A stretch of DNA of 64,000 nt, taken from positions 29,257,916 to 29,321,915 of the forward strand of contig NC_052489.1 of assembly GCF_009730915.1 (NCBI RefSeq), read 5' to 3'. Below are positions 48,647-60,799 of the stretch, one piece after another (positions within the stretch are counted from its first letter, which is position 1; every line of letters begins with the position of its first letter). The notes under the pieces are model-generated. The model did no database searches, was not told the DNA's origin, and saw only the letters and a program-made list of their open reading frames with translations. Both the position numbers and the translations under genes were made by a program. Source of the DNA: Dioscorea cayenensis subsp. rotundata. Lineage: Eukaryota > Streptophyta > Magnoliopsida > Dioscoreales > Dioscoreaceae.

Positions 48647-49393
48647 CAAAAAGCAAGGATATGTGAGGTATTAACTTAATTAACCTCTTTACTAATTACC
48701 TAAGAGCTTGTTCATTTGTTTAAAAAAAACTAAAATTTATCAACTATCAATTTATCATAGCTAATTAAAATTTGAAATATTCGAGCTTGAAGTAAATGGA
48801 TATTCAAATTCTCACATCATGTGGCTCTAAAGTCATAAATTCAAAATTTTTAGAGTTATTTTGTTAGATCAAATGGATTAAATTTATATTAGAGCTAATA
48901 GCCTAATACACTAAATAATAAAAAATTAGATATAATTAGTTACTATACAGTTATATATATATATATATCTGGTGATGTATATAAAAAATAAAAAAATTTC
49001 CTTATTTTTTAACAAATACAATAATATAATTGTGACAATTTATTTATTATGTCAAGGTTCACAGATTAATGTTAAAAAATTGGAAAATCAAAACAAAACT
49101 TAATTTTCCAATCTAAAAGTGTAAAATAATACTATTAAAAAAACATATACAACAACACTTTAGGAATTTAATTAATCTTTGTTAAATGCATTAATTTTCA
49201 TATTTATTCTCACATATAAAATAATTTTACCTTTTTTTTTATTTATCCATCATATATACCTCCACATAAAATGACTAATTTATATCAAAACCAACACAGA
49301 CACACACAAATAATATGCAATTTAAACAAGTGTGTTATTATTGCAAGAAAAGTAAATGCTAATACAAGGGGTGCGCAGCTTATTTAATTTGCA

Positions 49394-49457
<64 letters not shown>

Positions 49458-49535
49458 GAAAGGCAAGCTTATTAACGAACGTAAAAAAGCAAAGGAAAGC
49501 AAAGTGAGATTATAAGGAAGCGAAGTGTGTATTAA
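48647..49535. other. AT-rich intergenic DNA with an (AAT)n run
   Basis: No gene is seen. An (AAT)n microsatellite of about 64 bp spans 49394-49457. The last part is the 3' flank of the eight-cysteine protein gene. Confidence 0.65.
49394..49457. repeat. (AAT)n microsatellite, about 21 repeats
   Basis: A long uninterrupted trinucleotide run about 80 bases beyond the stop codon of the minus-strand gene at 49536-50042. Confidence 0.95.
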
Positions 49536-50042
49536 TTAACCCCTGTGCATCTCGCCATGCATGCCGCACTCGAACGTAACGTTGCAGCTGGAGCGGACCT
49601 TGATACGGTAGTCATGCTCGGCCACAGTGAGAAACAACGGGAGTTTTGTGAGAGCGTCGCACACGCACTCGTTGTCCACCCGCTCGAGCGCGTGGCAGCA
49701 CTCGTCATCACCCCTCTTGTTATCGTCGTCGTCGTCGTCATCATCGTTAACCCTGTCAGTGCGCCTGTGCCTTCTATTTCGCCTGCTCACCATGGCCTCA
49801 ACTGAGCCAGCTTGGTGGGATTTAACCGAGAGGTGTTCGACTGAGACTGCCACGTGATCGTCGGAGCTCGGACCGTTGGATGGTTTGTCGAAGAGGACGG
49901 AGTAGCAGGCCCAGTTGGCATGGGCGTACTGGGGTAAACAATAGGGGTTGCTGGGAAGGGGGACTGTGAGCTTTGCGGAGAAGAGGAAGAGAAGTGCGAC
50001 CACTGAGAGGAGCTTGGTTGCTGTTGATGATGATGATGCCAT
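49536..50042 (-). CDS. Secreted eight-cysteine protein, LTP/prolamin-like superfamily (168 aa)
   Basis: A single exon. Residues 1-28 form a signal peptide. Eight cysteines follow the C-C-CC-CxC-C-C order of the plant eight-cysteine motif: 35, 46, 115, 116, 126, 128, 153 and 159, with the key CCHALERVDNECVCDAL block. In lipid-transfer and 2S-albumin-type proteins this fold makes four helices closed by disulfides. The spacing between the second cysteine and the CC pair is 68 residues here, far more than the usual ten to twenty. The insert includes a basic stretch (RRNRRHRR) and an acidic run of eight Asp, so it is probably disordered or processed. Lipid binding or inhibitor activity cannot be assumed. 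A TATATA box about 55 bases upstream supports the start. Confidence 0.8.
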   Translation of the reverse strand: MASSSSTATKLLSVVALLFLFSAKLTVPLPSNPYCLPQYAHANWACYSVLFDKPSNGPSSDDHVAVSVEHLSVKSHQAGSVEAMVSRRNRRHRRTDRVNDDDDDDDDNKRGDDECCHALERVDNECVCDALTKLPLFLTVAEHDYRIKVRSSCNVTFECGMHGEMHRG

Positions 50043-50094
50043 TGTGCTTGAGAGTATATGAGTGGAATGGAATGTGTTTGATGAATGACTTCTC

Positions 50095-50101
50095 TATATA
50101 T
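50095..50101 (-). promoter_or_regulatory. TATA box of the eight-cysteine protein gene
   Basis: Minus-strand AATATATAGAGAAG lies about 55 bases before the start codon at 50042, predicting a very short leader of about 25 bases. Confidence 0.6.
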
Positions 50102-50432
50102 TGAGTTGTTTCTTTGTAGTTTATAGTTTCATGTTCTTTGTGTTATGCAGGGGGGTTGATCCTGTTTTGCAGGGGGTTTTTGTTTTTAGTATGGTATCAT
50201 GCAAGATTGATGATACCAACAATATGACTTTTTTTATTATTAATTTTTTTTTTTTTTTGGAATAACAGATAATCTTTTAAGTACACGGTTTAACAGCATG
50301 CAAACAAATGATATTAAGGGAAATGAACATGGGATAAAAGAAACAGAGCGAGGGGCACCCAAAAAAAAAAAAGAAAAAAAGAACACAAGGTTGGTTTAAC
50401 AGGGATGGTAAATGAAAACTTACTAAATGGGT

Positions 50433-53400
50433 TTAGTGCCATGGGTCATCCCAACCTTTAGGACCTTCTCTTTTAACAAAATCCACAATAGCCTGGACTG
50501 CTTCTCCAACCCTGTTGGAAAGAGCATGGTTTCCGTACTCTATTTCAACTTTCTCGGCACCCCCCATAGCCCTGCACAGTCTGTGTAGAAATGATAAATG
50601 AATTAAGAGAGGTCATGAATATCAATCTACAAGAACCAAATGAATGTTTCAGCAAATTTAAGGGTGATGTTTGAAAAGCTTTACCGATCAACCAATGCCT
50701 TTTTGTCCACATACTCAGGCACATACTCATCGGCCATGGAGAAAATTATCTGCAAATGAGTAAGCATTCATAGACATGAAAACAGCCAGGCATAACCCAA
50801 ATTTGCATAAACAAGGAAACTGAACTACCAAAACAAAATTGCACTAATGAGACTTAATAAAGAGGCAAATCAGCAAGGTAACTGAATCCATCAGAGTGTT
50901 CTTAGCAATGCTGTTCTGGCCAAGTTTTATAGCATTGGCTTTTCAAATTTATTATATTGCCCTTCTCATAAACGATATAAAAATTTGACTCCCTATTATA
51001 TGATTCCTGACCAGTGAAATGAAGCCTCAACTTACTAAAGCCTTTCACCATCCATTCCCAATGTCATATGAACATTATGAATCAATACTACATCAACTTA
51101 ATTCCTTGAATTTTGAAAAATAAAAATAAAAAAGGAAAAGAGAACTAGCTTCTTCATGTTCTAAGATAGACCCAGACATTCCGAGATTTACTTACCAATT
51201 TGTAGGATTAGTAATTCATTGACAATATTTTCAGAAAACCAAAACCAATGAAAATTGGCAGCAGTTGGTTGATTCATAATTGTTATCAAGTTCTTATTTT
51301 AGCATATCTTTCAAATGATCCAGATGTTTGTTATACTAATATTAGAAAAGGACTTGATTATCACTGCACAGGCAACTTATGGAGACAGCAGGCAATAGAC
51401 AGGTATGGTGCTCATCCAACTACATGAATATTCACCACGCAGAGGGTGCCCTTTAAATATTTAACTATTGCAATGATAAAATGAAGTTATTGGAAATATG
51501 AGTTTAAAACAAAAGTTCCACTTAATTAGTTTATGTTAATGGCCTTGAAGAAAGAGAAAATCCACCTGCTTGGTGGGCATGAGCCATCCAAAATTTATTG
51601 TAACAATAACCATCTTTACTCCAAGTCACAAAAACTAAAAATTAACAGCAAGAAGTAATAACGGATGATTTGAATGGCCACCAACTGATTTAAGATCAAA
51701 CTGATATTATGGTTATCCTTATGGAAGCTACTATTATATAACTATCAAGCACTGCATTAAGGTAAATGTCAACATTTTTCTCAACGCATAAATAAATTAA
51801 GAACTGAAAGGTACAGAACAGAGCTCACCTGGCAGGGTGTATTTGACAGATGACCAAGTCTCAACCTCAACTGGTCCTCACTGAGATCTGAACTGAACAT
51901 GTCATCATCCCCCATGTATGCACAAAGTGAGTGATACCTGCCAGGTGCATAAGATGGTTAATATGAATATCAATATAAAACCCAGGCACAATCATAATCG
52001 TTAAGCTACTGACACCTGTTAGAAGTAAATACATTCTACTATTCACCTGTAGGCAGTAATAGGTGCATCAGGATTTGCCTCCTTGGGCATTAACTCCAAC
52101 TCCTTCCCTTCTTTTATCATGGTGGCTGCTAAGTCTATCATTGATGCAGTTTCAGGGAGGGTTGCTCTGTATTCTCTATCGCTAACTGGAGACTGATTCA
52201 TAAGCATGTCAGATTGAAAGTTTGCCAATTCGAAGTGAGATCCAATCATCCAAAACAAGAAGTTATGTCATTGAACATAATATTTAACTCATACAAAATG
52301 GGTTCTCATATTTCAAAATCCATGAAATGCTTACCAGTTTCAAATTTACAAAATCATCAATAAATTTAAGGATTGGATGGTTTAAATAAATCAAAATAGG
52401 AAAATTACCTGCAAAATAACTCCACGAACTGCTCGTGAACACGCAAAACTTGTCCGCATGTAGTGCACAATATCCTGAATTAATGTCAGCGAGAGTGAAT
52501 AATATTTTCTCATCATGTCGCATAACAGCTTGATAAATAGGTGTCAACTAAGTGTTTAAAAATTTTATGCCATTTAGTTACCTGGCAACCAGTACTATGC
52601 CCAAGCAGCACAACACCTTCTGAGTTCTCCTTATTTATGAGATAACCAATAAGCTGATCAAGCTCAAAGGAGTCCTGAAGAGTACACAATAAATTTGCAT
52701 CAAATATAACAACTGAACAGATCTTAAAACTTAATCAGTGATAATGACAGAAATTCAATATTCACGGTGCTTCTGATTTTTTATATATCATTTCTCCAAC
52801 GCAATTTCTTGTTACATTATATCAATCACAAATCAAAGAATAAATAATAAATAAATACCTTGGCATGACTCATTGGAAATTATTGTTCAAACAACAAAAA
52901 TTCACAAAAGCACATTTTTGAAAACCAGGTCATGCGCATCACTTCAACATGATATCATGAAACCATTAAAAATAATTATCAATTTATACGTTATTAATCA
53001 TGAACAAGTTATACTAGGATTTTTAATAACAAGGCAGATTAGACTGTGAAAAAGAGCTTGACAAGTTATACTAGGATAATTATCAATTCTTCAACCTGTA
53101 TTTTTAATTTAGAGAATAATAATTTCTCGACAGAATTGGTGATAATAGCAGGAGTCATTACTTGCTGTAGACTAGAAGTGCCATATCCTATATAAGATGA
53201 AGATAACAATGGCTGCACCAGGGACCACCTCTCCTTCTCCAAAGAAATTGATAGAGGTTCCAAATACCTGCAAAATAGAGAGGTCTTAGGCCCATGATAT
53301 GATATCACAAGGGACAAAGTTGTGTCACAAATGCGCATTTTTACCAAACACAACAAGGAAAAGAATTCAAAAGCCAAATAAAAAGTCAAAACCTAACATG

Positions 53401-54726
53401 ATTTACCAGAAAAGGTTCATACACAATTAATGTTAAAAAGGGTCACCCAAAAATTGTTCACATAAAACAGAGAATAGTAATCCAAAACTTGATCTACAAC
53501 AACCATTAAAAAAAAAAAACCAGTAAACAGGGAAAAACATGCAATTAAGTACGGAATATTTAAACTTGATTGTGAAGCAGCTAAGCACCAAATACAGGTA
53601 AAATATGCAGAACACATCAGTATACAATGTTGAGTTATGGGATAAGAGAACATACACACACACATACAGGCACGAATGTTATTTACACACATGCATGATC
53701 ACATCATAAATTTTACAGGATGAAGTAACATACTCAGTAGCCAAAAGTCCATCTGTTAATCCACCAATAAAAATGACTTGTTGGTTGAAATCACCTGTTT
53801 TAAATGCAACCTGCATAAGGGAGTGCTATGTTTTCATGGAAAATACTTGGCAAGAAACAATAAACACAAAACCAAAACTAGAATTTGAAAACCAAGCAAG
53901 CGAACAAAACAAAGATAAGATTATCGCAAACAAGCAAAATATTTCATTTGACTTAGATCACTCCACATCCACTCGAATTGAGTAGCCCTTCCCTCTACAA
54001 CCTAAGAAAATACACAAAATAAAGAATCACACTAAAGTAGGCATTCCCCATATGCGATCAACTTCAATACATGTCTGACAGGCATATTATATTAATCTTG
54101 ATGTATGGAAAACAGAACTCCATTTAGTAAAACATGAGTAGGATAACTTTTTCCATTTATTCATTATGTATGGTTGCAAAAAGAGTTATTCTGCTGGACT
54201 GGTTTGTCTAGAGTTCAAATTTGCCGAAATTAATGCCTGATTCTTGAAACTATCCGCAGGGACGAAATCATCACAAGAACTGGTAAATCATAAGCATTCC
54301 TAAATCGAAACGTCCAAGACAAACAAGTTCCTATCACGAACACCATCGTTCACACACCAAGAAAAAAATATCAATCACCTCATTCTCACATATTCATGGC
54401 TCCAAATCGCCACAAAGATGGCTCAATTCTTAGATAGATATCAGATATCACAAGGAAATAGATTCACAACAACAACAAACAATAAACAGCAGCAAATCAG
54501 CATCAAGAACAAGCGCGAAGAGTACCTGAACGGACTTAGGACCATACTTAAATAGAACACCACGCATCTGGTTTTTCCGGCTACCGGGGAAACCCTCACT
54601 GGCAGCAGAAGGGTTAGAGATGGAGCCGGAGCCAGAGCCGGCCGGTGTCTTCACTGAGCGGCCGCGAACGATGCCGGAGAACCAAGAAGAGGACGATGAT
54701 GCCGCCGATGCCGAAGAGGGAGTCAT
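50433..54726 (-). CDS. Alpha/beta hydrolase of the DUF1749 family (336 aa)
   Basis: Nine exons on the minus strand: 54726-54526, 53810-53734, 53267-53162, 52674-52582, 52474-52409, 52192-52047, 51937-51829, 50749-50685 and 50580-50433. All join in one frame with GT-AG borders. The family is found in fungi and plants and is of unknown substrate. The nucleophile elbow GHSTG puts Ser155 in LLGHSTGCQD. Asp273 (SMADEYVP) and His306 (EYGNHALSN) are candidates for the rest of the triad. VIFIGGLTDGLLATEYLEPL near residues 80-100 holds the oxyanion-side Gly-Gly. The Ser-rich first 60 residues (about 67 aa in exon 1) could be an organelle-targeting extension. The start 54726 is the first ATG; the frame upstream opens only with TTG at 54741. 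A catalytic serine hydrolase is likely; the reaction is not known. Confidence 0.92.
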
Positions 54727-55264
54727 AGATCGGGATCTCAACCTCGCCCTCCTTCACCACCGCCTCAACTGGCCCTGCGAGGGCTGGCGAACGGAATGGG
54801 TTTTCAACGAGTTGCGATGTCTCCTTCTCAATAGACCGATGAAACTTTTCGTTAAGATCCCCCTACTTACTTTAAATAACTAGAAAAGCCTTTTAACCTA
54901 TATAAACAAATAAAAATGTTTTGCGTTTAAGTCCTTGGTTATGTCCCTATTTGCCTCCGACCTTCAAAATTTGAATATTTCGAATGAGGTTGGCCTGTTT
55001 TTGGTTAGTCTAATATTATACCTGACTGAAATTTATTATTTAAAAAAAAAAAATCATTTGTTACATTTTGGAATTCAAGCAATGAAGAATTCAAATGGGT
55101 CACTGTATATAATTCTTTGTCAAATGGCAATGTTATGAACAAGGAATGTATATATTGTGAGATTATATGATTTATTGGGAGAACATATGACACAAAAGTA
55201 AGATAAAATATACAACAAATATTAATAAAAAAAAAAATTGAAACAAATGTATACATGCAATTGT

Positions 55265-58200
55265 TCAAGCATTAGGAGCATCCGGTTCTTCTGGCCGTCT
55301 GATGTTAAGCTTCTTGTACATCTCAGAGCATGCAAGAGCAAATTCCGACAACGATCGGAAAAGCTCAGGCAAGTGATTCTTGAGAGTTGCAAGAGATTTC
55401 TCTCTTACCTTTTTGCACAACTTCTGATACGCTTCGACATCACTGTCGAGCTTACTCTTTGCTGTCTCAACAGCAAGTTTCCTTTCTTGACTTGGATCAG
55501 TTTGAATTATTTCGTCATTACTTGGGGGATCTGATACCTCAGATGATGATAATGTAGTCATCTTCTGTGAGTATTTTCTGGACCACTCCTCAAAAGCTCG
55601 CAATTTTCGTGTGTATTCTCTCTTTGATTCTTCGCATTTCTCCTTCAATTTCAGCTCCTCTTGCTGACTTATAATGATCGCATTAATGACCGCAGAGAAA
55701 TTGAAGATGGCACCTTTGGCAAGGCTATCAGGTAGCTTCTCTAACTGTTCATGCCACGTGAGCAAGAGTGCTTGGATTGGCGGCCGCTGTATTTGTGACG
55801 GAGATGACACTTTCTCCTTTAAGTTGCTTTCGATGGGAATAAGATTAAGCTTTAACCATTCATTCAAGTTATAGATGTACTCTTTTTGATGAGTAATGAG
55901 TTTCTGTAACTGTGAGTGCCATTCTCCAACCACCTGCCACAGCTGAACTGTTCGATCGTATTGATGTTCACTTGTTTCCCGGGGAGCATTAGAAGTGTCC
56001 AGAGCTCTAAGCTCACCGGAGATCTTGCACTGACTGACATGATGTGAATGCATTGTCTCCCACATTTTCGACATTCTGTTTCAAAGGAAATAGAACAGGT
56101 GAATGGCACACAAGAAACATGTTGCACTAATAAATCAATATCAAATTAGAGGTTCGTATTTTTGGAAGAACAATAGAAGGGAGGGAAAAAAAAATAGAAA
56201 TGGTAGAACAGGGGCCCTCAAAAATGAGCAGAAGATGGAGGCAAACAGAACAAGTAACATATGATGCAACAGCTGGGAAAATCCCAAGTGGAGAAAAGAT
56301 TAATGACCAAAATTATAGAAAATAGATGTAGCAGACATGCAGGTTAGCTAACATATAAACATTCTTTCCTTTGAATTAAAAATTTTCTAGAAGTGCTTGC
56401 CGCCAAAATTGCCTAACAACGGAGGCTGGGAGCCTTATTGTTAACATAACCGGCATGCACAACAAAAACATGTTCAAAGAAAACTAGAAACAAAAGGAAG
56501 CAATTTTTCAGTCTCATTCCATTGGTCTTGATAGATTCAAAGATGATATGGGACCAGTTTGGCAACAAAGATGACAGTCTAGAACAGGGACACCCCAACG
56601 CTGGCAGATAAAACAGGTATGATCTACTTATTGTCTGGAAAGCCTATCAATGTTCAGAATCATGATGTTCAAAATAAAGTCACGACCAAAAGGAAGAATT
56701 ATGTGAAAAAGAAGAGAAAAGCTGAAAGAAGAACACTTATTATTAGCTTCATCATCAAGAAAAGTATACACTTAAAAAGAGGAAAAACAAAGACACCAAT
56801 GCAACCGTTTAACTTTAAACAGCAATGTTAGTATTCCGCAAGGAATCTTTCTCTAAGCTTTGCTTTCCATTCTTGATCTCCTCTAATTCATTTGACAAAA
56901 AAACACTAGAGATTTACCAAGATATATCCCATGCTTAACTGATTCGAAACTTTGCTGGTATTATCATGATATGGCCAGGTAACACTTATCAAAGAGTTTA
57001 AGTAAAAACATATACACCAGCAACTTTATGATGTAACTAGAGCAAATATGAAGCCTTACAGAACATGTTGATTTAATAATAGCATGGCTACCTAGGAAGC
57101 AAGGCATATTTAGACATTTTTGTTAGATGGGCACCAAACCAGGTAAGCATATCTAAGGTCATGATATTAAAGAGTTTTTTGGAATTTTATATAAAGATAT
57201 GGTATACCAATGCACATCACTCTGGTCGGTGCCAGACCTAAATTAAGAATAATTCTTTCCTTGCCTCTAACTCAAACTGTCAGCAAGAATCCTTTACAAT
57301 TAAATCTTAAAGATAAACCTAGATTAAGTTAACAGATAATTGGGTGGCACTTGGAGAAAGAATGACATTGGAACAGAAGATAGTTCTGGTTGTATGTAAA
57401 AAATAACGATGTATATATATATATATATATATGAATAAATAGAAGCACAAATTTTTATTTACTTTTTTTATTGAGTTTAAAAGTGCAGGACAACTTACCC
57501 ATCAACAAGGGCCACTAATTTTGTATACAGCCGATGATCCCGCAATCGATTGATTTCTGCAATCGTTGAGTCCATTGACTGCATATCAACTATGTATCTT
57601 GTATGCAAATGACTCACTGCAGCTTTAGTTCTTTCAATAGTTTCAGGGTTGGAATTACGTTTCTTTTGCTTATTCAGTAAAGCAATCTTATTTTGATACT
57701 CAATCTTCATAAGTTCACTAGCCTGATCCAATGAATAAGCAACAATTAGGTAGAATATCTGGTATCAATCAACGAAAGAAGCAGCATTCTATAATGACAA
57801 CATTGACAAGAGTAAGTATAGATAAAGTCTAAAAAGTAATGAAACCAAATAGTCATACTAAAATTATAGAACTCTAGGCCATTTGACAAAACTAGTTCCC
57901 TTCATGTCAATGCTATATCAACTGCTGGTAGATTAGAATTACTTTCTTAGAGATTAAGAAAGGCTAAAACTGTGTTTAACATGGAATACCTCAAAAACAT
58001 CAGCAAAAATATGAAGAGAATTTACCCATATAATCCCACATATTTACATAAAATATAAAGAAGAAAAGAACTAAGATCCATTTTACCTTTACTTCATCAT
58101 AAAGTTTCTTCTCCCAAGCTAACATTTTGTCCAGCACTGTAGCATGGGTTTCAAATTCATCTTTATCAGCACCATCATCCTCAGATGTGTGAGACCTGTT

Positions 58201-59029
58201 CCATGTAATGACTCTCAAAAGTTTTGCAGAATGATCTATACGCCCTGTCAACAAGAAAGAGTGATATCTCTGAAACAAAAGCCTGAACTCCACACCATTG
58301 ATTTGGGAGAAAACAGAGCAAGAACTCACCTTGTGACTCAGCAAAATTAGAGTGGTAATGCATCCTTGTAACCTCCAACATCTTGGAGACCTCATGAGCG
58401 CTCTCTGAAGCCTTGAGGAAATGATCATCCAATTCATTCAATATGTGCAACAAACTAACATTCTTCTGCGTCGAAGTTGAGACCACGCCGGCCATCTTCA
58501 CCCTCTTCTCCTTCCTCCCTTGCTTGGATGATCTCAAAGGCTCTTCGACGATGTTATCAGGTGTCTCAGCTGGCTTCTCCTCCATGATCTCCGACTGAGA
58601 AACAGGGTAATCAGGGACAGGGTCATCTTCAGGGATAGGCAAGGAATCATGGTGGGATTGGGAGGACTTGAGAGAAGAAATGTTGGGCATGCTAGTAGCG
58701 CGCTGAATTGAGGACGTAGGAGTGCCAACTTCGGCAGGAGGAGGTGGAGGAGGGGGAGGGGCTTCAATAGGAGGCGGCAAAGGAACGGCAACGGCGACAG
58801 AAGAGGAGGAGGTGGAGGCGGAGGAGGAGAAAGGGGGATGGACGATAATAGACTCACCATGGCCGAAGTCACTAAGGGCAGCGCCGGTGTTCTTCAAGGA
58901 GATAGCGTAGACGGAGTGGGCGGCGGCGAAGGCGTGGCGTGAGGCCACGGCGTCGCGCATGAGGTGACGGCGAACCTTGCAGCGTGACACGGGCTCCTCG
59001 CCTTCGATGTGCGATTGCGCGCATCCCAT
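55265..59029 (-). CDS. DUF630/DUF632 protein, NRG2-like (630 aa)
   Basis: Four exons on the minus strand: 59029-58330, 58244-58087, 57722-57499 and 56075-55265, in frame with GT-AG borders. The N-terminus MGCAQSHIEGEEPVSRCKVR is the DUF630 signature; Gly2 with Cys3 suits N-myristoylation and palmitoylation, so membrane attachment is expected. A Pro-rich stretch ([14 protein letters not shown]) and a disordered acidic region follow. The DUF632 domain starts near residue 193 (NVSLLHILNELDDHFLKASE) and runs through helical, coiled-coil-rich sequence such as VVGEWHSQLQKLITHQKEYI and LLLTWHEQLEKLPDSLA. Arabidopsis NRG2 (nitrate signalling) and rice leaf-development proteins belong here, but the role of this copy is not known. 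An in-frame ATG at 59191 would add 54 residues encoded partly by a GC repeat; the conserved MGC start is preferred. Confidence 0.93.
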
Positions 59030-59038
59030 CGATCGAGA

Positions 59039-59055
59039 GCGCGCGCGCGCGCGCG
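59039..59055. repeat. (GC)n run just upstream of the DUF632 start
   Basis: Seventeen bases of pure alternating G and C lie 10 bases upstream of the minus-strand ATG at 59029, within the presumed 5' leader. Alternating GC can adopt Z-DNA or a stable RNA stem. Confidence 0.9.
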
Positions 59056-59229
59056 TAGGCGGGCGGGTGGGTTTCGTGCGGAGAAGGAGTTGGAGATAAT
59101 AATAACGTTGGCGTGAGGAGGGAGGATAGGAAGCGGGTCGCACCGGCATGCAAACGAAGGCCGTTGGCAGTGTCCAAATACGCCAACTCATGGGACCCAC
59201 AAACTAGTTCTTCTTGGGATACATGGGAC

Positions 59230-60780
59230 CCACTCAAGATGATAGTTTTGGTCTTTTACTTTCCCAACCCTGGTAAAATATAATTCTATTTAAAAGAAAT
59301 AAATAAAAAATACTTCATAGTGTTTTTAGAAAATTTATTTTATTTACAAACAAATGACCATCGGAATTTATACAAAATGAGAAAATAATGTTATTAAATT
59401 TACGAATGCACTCTACATTAACACACGTCTCTAACTATTAATTTTAAATAATGGTGTTTATTATATAGTGTCAAAAAAAAATCAATAAATAATGATATAT
59501 TTTGATATTTAAAAAATATTTATGACAATATCATTTCAAGATTTATTAAAAATAAAAAATTTTATAAAAAATTCTAAAGATCAGAGTGGAAAAAAAAATA
59601 TATTTTTAACTTCTATTGGTATTGTGGTTTATTTTAATTTTTTTTTTTTCAATTATGTTCATGTTATTGTTTTTCTCCCTAGCATGTGAAATTAGTTTTT
59701 TTTTTCTCTCTCGCCTAATTTTATATTAGAGATTATGAAAACATTTCTCCTCTGGTTTTTTTATTCTTCCTTCCATGTACTTTCTTGATTTTTGAAAACC
59801 AAAAATTATTTATTTTAAATTTTCAAGAAATTAGAAATAGCTTTTTTTCTTGTAATTTTAGGAACTGAACAATGAATTATAAAGTCAATAAGATGAATTG
59901 TCCTATATAATTCTAGGTATTCCGCGTTAATTAGTTCCATTCCAACAATTGATTTTCAAGACTTGGGTATTAAGAAAAGAGGAACAAAAAGTACAGAATA
60001 AAGTTGGGAAAAATAGAAAAATAGTGCTTTCTGAGAAAGACCAGGCCAAACCCAATTGCATGAACACAACAACCAATGGGGAGAAAAAGAAAAGTGGAAG
60101 TGGGTTTCTGTGTGTTTCGCATGAAAATTGGGACAATTAGCAACTTTGATTATTTTTATTTATTTATTTAAATATATATCTCTAATTCAATGTGGAATTA
60201 TTTAGTGGTGAGCATAACTTTTCATTTGGATTATAACTCAATCTGTTAGAGATTTCCTTTTCAGTTTAATAGTGTATAATTTTGTCACTTTCATTCAAGA
60301 CGAAGTTCATCAGCTAATACCACTTTTTATATGGGAATTTAAAATATTTTTACTGGTGTTATGATTATCACATGTTTTAAAAATATATATGTTTTTTTAA
60401 AAGTCAATAATTTAGGAGTGGAAAACATGATATATATTTTAATAATAGTCAAATGTAAGAGAATGAGGCTTATGTAATATGTTAAGCATGGATAACTAAC
60501 TGAAGACTATTTCTGAATATTTGGGTAAGAATGAAATTTGTTATCGCTGTCATCTAGTCCAAATTTTTAAGCAACGCGACTATTTTATTTAAAAATAAAA
60601 GACGGAAGATATTGTTTATGTAAAAAAATTGCATGTACAAATTCAAATCAAATAATTTTTTTTTTTTTTTAAAAATTACATACAGTTAAATCATAATCGA
60701 ATTAGGACAACATGTGGTCAAAACAAATAAATTTCACTATATTTGGATGTATTCAAGATAAGTATAGAAGATATTTTCGA
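59230..60780. other. AT-rich intergenic DNA; one less AT-rich patch
   Basis: No gene is accepted. A patch at about 59930-60140 is less AT-rich and open in a 69-residue minus-strand frame, but it has no recognisable domain. The remainder is low-complexity AT sequence up to the start of the 52-bp array. Confidence 0.55.
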
Positions 60781-60799
60781 AATAATCTAAAAAAATTTA

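Noticed and set aside
59927-60136. 69-codon minus-strand frame in a less AT-rich patch
   Set aside because: No domain, promoter or splice evidence; kept only as a note on the patch.
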